Assembly: GCA_004794785.1 (NCBI GenBank)
Contig: SJOL01004118.1
Coordinates: forward strand, 87,052 to 151,051
DNA from: Opisthorchis felineus
Lineage: Eukaryota; Platyhelminthes; Trematoda; Opisthorchiida; Opisthorchiidae
Reading direction: 5' to 3'
DNA length: 64,000 nucleotides
Position numbers and translations under genes: made by a program. The notes beneath the pieces are model-generated. The model saw only the letters and a program-made list of their open reading frames with translations, was not told the DNA's origin and made no database searches. Of this stretch, positions 39,601 to 51,600 are shown one piece after another. Each line of letters starts with the position of its first letter. The stretch's first letter is position 1.

Positions 39601-42600
39601 TTATATAAATTCACTTTCAAGGTTAGAGCAGAATAACGGAAATGTAATCCGACCGTCTGGCACACACAGGTCATTACAGCGAGCAAGGGTCATCAGAATC
39701 CCGATCAGGTTGGATAAAAGTACTGGGGCTGAAGGCCTCAGCCACAACTCCCAAGTTGGGATTGCAGTGCTGAATGGCCGCCGCTTAGGCGAAACGTAAG
39801 AGACGAGTGTCATTCTAGCAGTTTATGACTCAGTTTCTGTCACGATTCGTCGCACTCGTTGCAATCAACCAATTTTCCAGCGTTTGGGTTGGACGGAAGT
39901 TCGAAATTATTAAGTGCTAACTTCATTACGACGTCCTCTGAAATCCTTGTAGATAACAGTCTCTCAGTTCTTCCGACATACGTGCATTGAGAAAATTATA
40001 TACGGGAGGATGTAACCAAACAGGCTGGTTATTGTTAGCATTCGTCATGTTTTGTTGAGCAAAACTACATTCCAGTGCTGAATGAGCACGTGAGAGTTTC
40101 ACTCAATCGCTGTTGCCCTCGTCTATTACTCTGGCCCTCTGAAGGGTAGTCTGACAAAAACTTTTTAGAGACATTATCTCATTTCTCTGTCAGTTCCACA
40201 GTCTTTCCGCACATTTTGATGAAGCTACTAAGAGAGCCGTTAACCTACAGTATGTTGGTATGTTTTCAAGGTCTTTTTCTATTATCCCATTGGAACACAT
40301 TTTTCTAGTTGTGATAAACAGACCTTGTGCTTTCGAAATCAAGATATTTTCCTGTCCGGGTCAGCCAATGGAATTTCGATCTGATGGGAGACCCATGTGT
40401 TTCTTACTATCGGGATACATAAAAAGGGGAGAGTCCTAATTCTTCATATTCAATCATGAACTCAATCTCCGGGTAACGTTGATCGAAACATTCCAGCATC
40501 CGTTGCGCATGTAACGTGTCATCAACATAGCGAGCATACATATGCGATTTTTGTATAGACTGACGTAATCTTTTATTCTGCAAAGGCCCCATAAAACTAT
40601 CAGCTACAAGTGGGCTTCAAAATTGCCACGGTATCAAGTAGTCGGTAGCAAACCTTTGTAAAACAGACCTGCACATCTTTAGTGCACAACAGAAGCGATG
40701 ATTAGGGATATTCAGTTCAGTAGCACATGTGTGTATTATATCACACTTGTCTCCTCAAGAGGGGAACATTTGCAAAAAAGAAACACATCACATAACACTG
40801 CCTCGAAATGCACACCATAGCAACAAACACAAACGGATCTCTCAAACCGCGTATGTGGCTAGTTTTCTTCTGATGAGTCGGCTCGCCATATTGATTTCAG
40901 TGTTCTGTGTGTTCGTCATATTGTATGCCCGTTATCCTGACCTAGACCTGATTCTGCATGTAAGTAAACAGCTGGTGAGATTTACGAAATATCTGGGAGC
41001 CCATTTGGTTTCGATGGAGAGGGTTTTCTACTGATACTGAGGTCTTCTGGCCGAATCACGTATAGTCTGAAAAGCCTTTTCCTCCAACCGAGATGTAACC
41101 ACGATGTGCACTCCCTACTGTTGTGGCTCACACTGCTCCAGTATTTCATAAGGAAATTGCCACGGCTTCACGGTCATCACTAAAAACTTTGCTATTTCCA
41201 ATTGTCGCAGAATTTGTCTTTCCTATTCTCAGTAGTTGGCGGTATCCCATGAGGCTTTTATTTTTCATCTCGCGGAAAACGGATATGGGTCTTTCTTTCG
41301 TCTCTCCAAAAGAAGCCTGAAGCTCGCGAAATACACTCATTTGCAAACAAATTTGGTTCTGCGAGAGACTCACCTGGAACGCAGCTGAATCTCTCGGGGA
41401 CTGCGCCTACCTGATGAGCCCCAAGAAGGGCGAAACCGGTCGTGGGCTGTCGACGAATTTTCAGCAGCCTTATGAGTAGTGCATTACGAATATACATGTA
41501 TCGCGATATCTCGAATATCGTAGCAACTGAAACATGAGGCGGCCTGGTGCAGCACATTCAGTTGCCTGGAAACATCACAAACGAGAGATTCAGCTGGGTT
41601 CCAGGTGAGTCCCTCGCAGAACCAAATGTGTTTGCAAATGAGTGTAATTCGCTAAGTTCGTGCAATTTGGTTTCAAGTAGAACATAAGGTTGACGGAAAC
41701 TCGAGGACTGCGCCTACCTGATGAGCCCCAAGAAGGGCGAAGCCGGTCGTGGGCTGTCGAAGAATTTTCAGCAACCTTATGAGTAGTGCATTACGGATAA
41801 GCCTGAAGTTCATTTCCCTGGGGCGAGTTTTCTTTCCATTTCCACGCTAACGTGTTGTCCCCTAAATGTGTTTTCTGACTGTTCACAACTTTGCTCGCGT
41901 AAACTGAATGACGGGTCTCAGTCTTTCCATTTTGATTCCTGTAACATCTTGCGGCGGCACTGGAGATGCGCTCAAACACTTGCATGCCATAGTTGCCAGT
42001 ACAGAAACCCAATTATTTCGCTTTCAGCTTATTAGTCAATTTCAGACAGCTTTTTCCACTCAACTTCCTTTTTCGGATTCGCTATGTGTTATCGCTAGCC
42101 ACCCTTGTGATGATATTATGCCACTGAGACGGGGTTAAGTGAAAGATATCTATCTATACAGCTGATTTTCAAAGCGATCTTATGCAGCAATGACTGGGAC
42201 GACATTCAGGGTTTCGATCCTCAAAAACGTACATTTAATACAGTTCAGTTCATTTTTTTGGCTACGAACCACTTAAATGAAGTCAGGTGATGGACGGGAC
42301 ACCACCCAGATAACGCTTTTCATACACTTCAGCATATGTAGAAGAGTAATTGCAGATACCTTAATTGAGGGACATATTGCATGTACGCATTTTTATAAAA
42401 TCATACTTGATGAGGTTTCTTGTCCGATACCTACACACAGCCAGTGGCGGCCCTTCATCAAAGGTATCGCCTTCACTGCGTAGCTCTTGCCATACTGGAT
42501 AAACTGATCCATTTTTATCGTCAATGTACAGATCGAGCTGTCGCCTCCAAAGCATGGCTCTCATTCTCTTCTCCCCCTCCTCCTCGATGAACGAAGCTGT

Positions 42601-45600
42601 AGCAGCTGGAACCACTGCGATTCGGTGCACGGTTTGTGTTGTGGACCACAGTTTTCTTAATGCCTTCTTAATACCGTGAACCCGAGTGTGGATAGCCGCT
42701 TGATAGCCTGGTACGTTTAGTCAAACCAGAAAAGCCAATGAACGTGCGAATCAGCTGATCCATTGAACACTGACGCGTACAGGCATGTCATGTGCAGCCG
42801 AAAAAGGGCTGTTTATAAAGCTCACGTGGAAAGTTCTAGGCGGGCCAAAAGGTGATACTAAAAATAGAACTCACCTGTCAAGGACAAGTGAAGAATAACC
42901 AATTAAATCTGTCTCAACGAAAACGGTTATTACATTGGCAGCTGTATAGTCCAGTTACGTTCGGAGCTGGTTCTCCTTTTAGTTTGCAGCACTGGCTTGC
43001 ATCTATACAAAAGAACATCAGCTCATAAAAACTCTGTCGTTTCTTACCTCACTTGTCTGATGACTTCAGAGTCATCCTTCAGATCGGGGCTTTTAGGTAG
43101 CACTCGCATTGTTTTGGTCCCAATACGTCCGTTCAGTTTCGCCTGCAGGTGCCTTTTCAATTTTCGCATAACTGATGTTTACAGGCACGTACTTCTTTGT
43201 GTGCCTGAAAAACGGCTGACTGACAACTCGATAGCAGCGGGAATAAGGAAAATTCCTTATTTTGCCTTGTTGTCCATTGTTACCTCTTATATAGAATTTT
43301 CCTCTGGCTGGACAATTCATGTCCTCGGAAGTCTTGCCCTAAAGTCAAATCGTCAACATTCGAAATGATAATCGCTACCACTTGGACGGAGTACATGCTT
43401 ATAAAAGTGCCGCAAAATCTTTGAGAGCCCACGTCTAGTTTCACCCTTCTTGGAACTCATGAGGTAGCCACAGTCTCCGAGTTTCTGTTAGCTTCATGTT
43501 CTGCTTGAACCGAAATTGGACTCAGTTGGCGAAATGCACTTATTTGCACAATAATTTGGTTTTAAAGAGAGACTCAACTGAATCCCAGCTGAATCTTCTG
43601 TCATAATATTCACCTTCAACTGACTTCAATTTTTCCTGACACACTACTTATACGGTCGCTGAAAACTCGCAGGTAACCCACCACCCACCATCGGATGGGC
43701 GTATATTACGAGCTTCCAAAGAACTTATTTGTGGATTTATACAACAGATTGGTGACAGAAAGAAACTGAACATAAAACCTACATATTAAGTTCCTGTGGT
43801 CTTTTCCGGTTGAAGTGGTTTCATCCAACAAGAACTGAAACAAACGAGCCATCACAAGCGGGTTTGTGAGCGCAGCACGCTGAAGGAGGCTCAGTGCCAA
43901 ACAGCTCCCTGGAGAAGGCTGATTAAAAGTAGCTGCAAAGGTACGATAATAGAAGAGCAGGATGTGGATGAGTAAAAATACAGGCATTAACCGAAATGTA
44001 TTTTTGGGAGTGCGCGCCACTTAAAAAGAGTCATTGCTCAGACTATTCCTTAGTCCGAGGTTTTACTCCGTTCAAGGGTCGATCAGAAAGGAAATCAAAA
44101 TTACTGAAAAAATGCGGTTCCTCACCACTGAAGGTGTATGTGGAAATTAGAAAATGTTATCACCAATTAACAGATGTTTTGTCAGTATCTTTTGTCAGCT
44201 TGTAACCGCTTCAGCTCTTCACGGTGAAAAATAGTGCATGTTTTCCGACAAAATTGCTGCATTGAAACATTAATAATAATAAGATAATTGTTCAGCTGTA
44301 AAACCCTTTCGGTGCTTAGCTGCCATGCCACCCGAAGGAAGCACGAGGGCTGAGATACTGCCAGGTTGCCCAAGCCTAGACAGTGGAAGGCGAGAGACAG
44401 AGGTTGGATTCGAAATACGGACCTTCCGGTCAGTAAATCCCTGCTCTAACTACTGAGCCATCTCGCCCTTTGAAACATTACATTCTAAAATAAAGAAGAC
44501 TACTTACAAATTTGCTGAAAAGTCTTCGACAGCCCACGAGCGGTTTCACCCCTCTTGGAGCTCATCAAATAGGTGCAGTCCCTGGGTTGAATCTCCCGTG
44601 AAGACCAAACTGATTTGCAAATGAGTGTATTTGTCGATTACATTCTAACGTTTCCAGGCTCCGTTCAAATCAGAACAGTTAGTAAGCGGTGGCAGGCACA
44701 GGGCTGCTCTCCGAGAAAATCCGAAATACCATCAGAAGTGATAGTAGCGTCCAGGCGATAGCCTGACCAGAAATGGGCTACGCTACTATGCCAATCAATT
44801 AGGTGTTGCGTGACTTCGGCTTTGACCGCATGAGGATAAACCTGCTTCTGGGAAACCACTGAATCATGAAAGCAAGCTGCTGCCACTTGTAGCTGTCCTT
44901 TTCAGTAGTTTATATTTCGGACATTCTGAACGAACTTTGGCAACCTGTAAATTCTGTGCAGACAGATCTCTCTGCCAGGTTGCCAGGCTGCCTTTTCGGG
45001 AATTTCCGGGTAAATGGCTTGCTTCTTTTAGGGTTTTGAACAAGCCATTTGGAGGTGATCTTCTCTGATTCCCATTAGGAGCTTTGTTTTACATAAACTA
45101 TTCCCCCCGGGCACTTGAATATTTATTGCTTTGTGATGCGTTAGTTTTGCACGATGCGTCAAATCGGAAAACGGCTGACGCTATATACGTCCGCAAATTT
45201 CAAATTGCTCTGCTCTATTCAAATAGGATGCAAAACCTTGGTTTTCGAAAATAGACAAACGATTCAGCTGAGCTGATGAATTGTGCATTGCACTCAACCA
45301 CATATTTTGGTTCAGCTTGTGTTAACTGCGTGTCATTTCGCCCGACGCAGCGGGCGAACTAAAGTGAAAAACACAAATGAAGCTGTCAACCACTCGTACG
45401 GTGGTTGCTTCGTTTCTGCTTGAGTGTGCCCTCATGGACGTGAAATGTTTCTAGTTCGAACAACCCGGTTTGGTGCTATGATGGGGAATGCTTGTTGTGG
45501 AAAGTTTGAACCACAGAAATTATTTCCTTCTGCTTAGGACGTTTGATGGTGGGTTTTGTTAACGAAGTGAATCACCAAATTCATAAACAAAGAATAGTAA

Positions 45601-48600
45601 ATGACAAAAAAGGGGTTTGGTGTATGAGGAGAAACTGTTGCTTCAAAGTAACCATACACTTCTTTTGTACACCCCAATGCCTCTGCCATACTGCTTCAAC
45701 TTTCTCTGTGAAGAACAGGCTATCCGTACAAGGTGATGCGAATATTGGTTGCTCAGGTTATAATGGTGACTGTTGATTCGTTTGATCACTATACTGTTCG
45801 TTCGGTTTTATATAAGGCGACGGCCCCCATTTTCGCCTGGCATATTATCTTTAATCCACAGTTAATACAATGACGCATCAGCACAGCTTAATTAGCAGTA
45901 ACTATCAATTGAAACATGACAAATAGGAGGTATAAATATTTCATATGAGTGCTACCCAGATATGATGGCTTCCAGCTATACGTGAGCTAACCATAATGCA
46001 GCGCTGGTTCCAATGACCAATGGCCAAAAAGTGTCCAAGTTACGCACTCCAGTCTTCATTCCCTTCTGTCTCAAACAGCGGGGCCACTATATGCACCATG
46101 TAGGTGGTGTATGAAAATCGCAGAGCATTTCACCAGTCATTAGGTGTCAGCTCTGTTCGTTCATCTTTTAATAAACGGTCGCTCAGGTCGCGCGCTAATT
46201 ACTTCTGAAGAATACTGTTTTGCCCCATGAAGCTTGCGTACTCAGTGAATATGTGGCAGTATAAGCACGTTGATACTCCATACCGGTACAACTACCAGTT
46301 GTCTCGACGTTTTTGCCATAATCCCATTTATTTCTACCACGATTGAGTGAATCGGGTAATTTTAATACACTGTAGATCTCTACAGCGTATCGGAGACAGC
46401 TATGGACGATCACAACTAGCCAGCCGCACAACCGCGTCAAACCCGATTCACAGAACGGGACCTTGGTTGCTCGAAAAAAGTGAGATCCACTCACACATAG
46501 ATGGAGTCAAAGGGATTCGGTAAATAATTCAACGATGTAGGTTGAAAACAGGTTTCCTAACATGAAACTTGATTCTCGAGTTACTAGAAGCTAGTATTCA
46601 AAAACGAACTCACTGATTGTCCACAGTGTTGTGAAAAACTGTAATGCGCCAACGAAAATGCCACACACACATACGCATGCATCCCGTGCCAATGCGTACC
46701 ACTGAAAAAGACTACCGGTGGTGTGCACAGAAATAGAGGCTGTGAGCCAGGGGAGAAAGTATGAGCACTTTGAGCCTACGTATATTTGTGTGAGTGAGAA
46801 ATGATTTGTCGACTACCTCTGTAAGAGGTAGGATCGAAGTATTCGTGTGAAATAGGATAGAAAATAAATGTAGACGGTAACGAGCAGATCAGCGATCATT
46901 CTGAGGAAGATAACAGGACCACGAGATGAGGTCCACCAGTCCTCAGTTCAGTTTCAGTGGTTTGATATGCCTACTAGTGGAAGAAAGAGCACCTTGGAGT
47001 ACCGAGTTGATCACTGAACAAGCCATCAAACACGAAAGTAAAATCTTCATTTGCGTAGAGCTTTTGGAAAGTGAACACCCTCAAGTGTCCTCTTGAACTT
47101 TCAAGGAAGTCGTCCGAATATTAAGCACTAATGAATAAACACTGCAAAGCCGTCCAGTAATTTCCATACCAGCCTTCCATCAGATGCAGGGACGGCGCTG
47201 TGACACATCGTTAGACGCTACTCTCATGTTTCATCAGTAGTATACACCACTGCACTGGTATCAACAAGGGTGAATTTCACCCTGGAACTTTTCTAAGCTT
47301 GGGTATCATTCTGAAGCTTAAATTGAGAAACATACCAAATATCTAAGTGCGTAGAATTGTTCTCCCTGATATTGGTTATTTTCGCATCATTCTGAACGCT
47401 TCAGTTCGATTTCCGTTGATCGACACTGATGATCAGAATTCAATCACAAAATTTGATGGTGTAAAGGGATAACATTTAGGCAAACTCTACTTGTTAACAA
47501 GATTCGAGATAATGGTCCTTCAGTTAACAAAACCTCTCAGCAAGGACATTCTTATTATTAGGCGGATGGTGGTCTGCTCTAATTTTCTATGTCCAATAAG
47601 GAAACATGCGCTATTTTGCTAAGAGAACTTACCTTTACACTACCAACGTTTAGTTCATAATTTGAGTAGCCGAACAGAAAACAAGTAAGAATCGGTGAAG
47701 ATATTCGCATTGTCAAGCTAAAATTTTAAGCTTTGCTTTTGAGGATAAAAGGTGAAGTTTGATCAGGTATTTGGATACCCTTCAGAGAACTACATGTCTG
47801 GACCCTTGAGATGGAGTTTTATGCACACCTATTATGAACCCATACACCCATCTTCAAGAACGAATTAACCTCCACATCATGTACACTGACCCCATCGCAT
47901 GAAACGCTCCGCGGAATCAAACACCTAAGGACTTTAATTACTAGAGATAGCTCAGCAGTTAAGGTGCGAACTTACTGATGGGTAGGTCTGTGGTTCGACC
48001 CCAGACACTGTATCTCGACTGCTCCCGTCTATGCTTGGACAACCTGGCAATACCTCATGCTTCCGTCAGGTGGCATGGTAGCTAGGGAGTTACAGCTGAA
48101 CGATTATTATTACTATTAGTTACTCGAGCAAACGGGAAAACCCGTCACACTGAACGGGCCTAACGCAACCGGTTCAATTCAGCCTCTTGCAGATGTAGTC
48201 TACGGGAATTATTTTCCGCCTATACATAGGTTCAAACTACTCAATATCCTCTTCACAGCTCACAGCCTGTTCGCATTCATATTCCTAATTGTCTTTTTTG
48301 ATGGCACGCATTAGCGTGTGATGTATGTGGCAGTTGTGGCGCATTGCCGTTTTTTCTATAAAAAAGCAAGATCAGCCTCCATGCTGTCACCTGCATGTAG
48401 GCGGACCTCACTTTCTTTCGAACATCCACGGTGTGTAGACGTGAATAGTGCAGCCATGCTCCATGGATCGAGTATGACGGAAGATGGTTGGTGGGGGACT
48501 AGTGGTGGTCTAGCGCTGTGTATTATGCACCGCTGAGACAGCGGATAAATTGATGTCAGCCAATTCACGGCGTTTTGGTAGAATTAAACGGGACCAAGAT

Positions 48601-51600
48601 AGTAAGCATTAGGAAAAGCCATAGCTTGTCATCTATGCTACCACACAGGATTCACCGTCATCTTAACAGGTTCTGGCTTACTCCGAGTGCTGTCAATTAA
48701 ATCTAAGATAGTAACGCCCGAAGTAGGCATTAATCAACCTAGTGGCAACGGACAAATTATAAGTGTGCAGTGACAGCGATCGGGCCTGGATAGAATACGT
48801 GACATTTCAACTGCTACTGTCGTATGGGTATTCGATAAAAAGTACGCCTTGTCTAGTATGAACAAGTCACGTGGATTCCAACAATAGCTGTAGCGGCGAG
48901 CAAATCAATAGGCAGAATTGGGATGCGACAGATATCAAGATAAAAAAACTGCCGTTTGACTCTTAAAATTCGCCTGACTGACTGGTCTAAAATCGGTCGC
49001 TCGCTTACTGATGGTGGTCACACGATTTAATGCAAGCAAGCATCTACCAGAATTCGAATTAGGGCTGGAAGTCAGTTTCTTATGTTGAAGTTTTGGTACT
49101 GCAGTTATGAAGACCCGCATAGGCACACACAGTGCTGCATTTGTCCACTGGTTTACACCCTACGATGGGTTTAAATTCATGGTAAAAATATTGAACATAC
49201 CTTCAATTCGTCCAAACAAGATCGAATTCAACAGCTCCAGAGTGGGTGGTGAAGCGGACCGATAAAGATGAGACACTATTGCTTCCAGTTCTTCCCTAAA
49301 AAGAAAAGCGCGCGTAGCAGACGGTGAACACTAATTTAAAGGTTGAAGACCTGAGATTGTGAAAACATACCGCATGGTATCCAAGTTGCTAGCCGGCACC
49401 ACCCGTAGATATTTGTGACCTAGTCGACGTACCACCAATCCGAAAAGCTCGATCATTTGATTGAGTTCCGCGGCTGTTGTGATGTCCCGGGCTGAGTCAT
49501 AGCGAGATAATCGAGTTGACAAGCCGAAAATCGTTATCACTAGTTCGTAGGGCAACTTCGACTCTAGCAATTCGGACTCGGATGCGTCTGCTATGAGCGC
49601 CGCATGAAAGGTAGTCAACAAATGCAAGGTCCCCTCGTATATCTGTCTCCCAACCATGGACAGTTGTCCTGAAAGAATGCAAAAATATCATAGAACGGCA
49701 CTATGTATCGCAGTAGCTCGTCCTGCACTTCGTGATTTATTTGTGGAAAGCGATAAAACCCGAACGCAGGAAGATTTCATGTCGTTTCTCATCACTAGTA
49801 TATTTTACTACAAAATACACGATTCGAAGGGCAATATAGGTGCCAGGTACTAACGTACATCGTACTTCGCTGTAGAGTCGAAGAGGAAGTGGGCATATAG
49901 TAGCCTGACTAATAAGCAGTGCTCTGAATCATCATGACACTGAAGCTTACTCCATCTTCCTCCGATGTTAGCTGATTGATTTTACGCATCCCAAAAAATC
50001 GAAAAAACGAAATATTCAGTGAGCAACGCTGACAAGCCATCGGTACATCGTGATTTGATACAGTCGTCTGACAGCCTACTCGCACGACTGCAGGGGAAAA
50101 TTCTAATGAAAGCCCGTTGGCAGAAGCGGGGAAAATATTAACGGACGCTTCAATCTGAGGTTCCTTTCGAAAGTGAAACTGATTCCATGCCAGAAAGATG
50201 GGAAGCTTTTGTACAGTTGTTCGGAATCTTCAGCAGTGCACAGCTGAGACACCTTAGGAGGCACTTGAACCTGCAGACTCCCTAGTGAGGAGCAGTGAGA
50301 GAAGTTTGAAGGTAGAATGTGCTGCAATTCATCCTTCAATTGCATGGTTCACCCACTGAAAGCCCTTTAGAGAAAAGATGAATGATACGATATCCTACCT
50401 AAGTGCAAGCGAATCACAGTGATGACTAGCTGAAGAACAGGATGTTCATAACGCTACATGGATAGCTACTGGCTTGAAAAAACTCGGGATTCGTGAGACG
50501 CATACTGTTAACGATTCTAACAGAGTTGAGGGATCTGTAAGGTGCATTTTGACTTTACACTGTAGAATAACTTTATGTTCAATATGCTGCTTCAAAATCC
50601 TCTCTCTACAAACTATACGTAGACTGCGCAGAGGAGACAACTTCACAGGTCGCATGGGGTATCTATCTGAGGGGCTATCAGCGGAGGAGCTGGTCAACAC
50701 TGATATGAACTGCGTAATTGAAGGATGGGCGGTGGTATATCCTGTATAAGTGTATGAGCTTCTCAAAATGCTGACCAGCCAATTGTGGCCGAATGATACA
50801 GTATTCGGTGACTAATAAGAACATTGCGTGTTCGAATCTTTCTCGTGATTTGTGAGATTCATCCAGCAATGATGAAAGAGCTGCACAGTACTTTTTAACT
50901 TTCACCATAGATTGGATCCGATCAGAAGATAACGTCCAAGTTTTAAACACGAGAAACTCCCAAGGATCCTCAAAATACCTGAAATTTTCCTGAAGAAACG
51001 AAAAAGTGCCGGCTATATCACTGGCATGCTTTGTTCCAGCAGTGGACTCTAACACGTGATCCATACTCGTTTGTGCTTCCATAAAACTAACGTCAACTGA
51101 CCTAACTTCAAGTCGGATTGATCCAGAATTTCGGTCCCCCAATGGTGTAAATGTAAAATAAATTCGACTGGTTTGAATTCACGCAGCCATGTAGATGGAA
51201 ATAATGATTTTTCATGAATTGACAACATAGACCTACCTGAGGTTTGAGCTGAATCGGCACAGGCGTCCAGCAAACGGCACGCCAAGGCAAAGAACGGTTG
51301 CCAAGGTCCCAGCTGAAAACAGTGAAAGCCGCAGTATGTTCGTGAGCAACGAATGAGATAATCTGTGGGAAACAATAGAACTTTCAAACCTCGTTTGGGT
51401 TCTTGTTTTCGTGCAATAACCAGCCCTAAAACTGCGTGCGTACATTGAAGTAGGTTCAGTCAAACAAAAAGCTTCATAAGTTCGGTGGATTTGGAGAACA
51501 GACGCAATTTTCCCTCGCGTATTTAGTACGTTCGGTTGACCTCTACACTTCTTACTAAGGGTGAGCGTTACTCTAAACAGGAGGCAGAATGATGAAGAAT

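Larger units (their letters stand above)
41306..41800 (+). mobile_element. Tandem hammerhead retroelement unit with inverted leader
   Basis: The block contains, in order: an inverted copy of the element's leader (41306-41395, reading minus), hammerhead copy 3, a spacer with tatgagtagtgcattacg and gcggcctggtgcagcacatt, a plus-strand leader (41570-41700, gattcagctgggttccaggt ... gcaaatgagtg ... gtagaacataagg), hammerhead copy 4, and again tatgagtagtgcattacg. The direct repeat period is 307 nt. Such an arrangement is known from Penelope-like element terminal repeats and from ribozyme-bearing SINEs/retrozymes; which class applies is inference. Confidence 0.75.

Noticed and set aside
4788..48121. 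SINE heads as functional tRNA genes
   Set aside because: They keep A and B boxes but no cloverleaf with acceptor stem closes, and each is followed by the same SINE body and tail.
27880..51312. Exportin/importin family as the identity of the minus-strand gene
   Set aside because: The helical repeats first suggested a karyopherin, but recalled exportin sequences gave no ordered matches, whereas MMS19 blocks match in order from N- to C-terminus with consistent intron phases.
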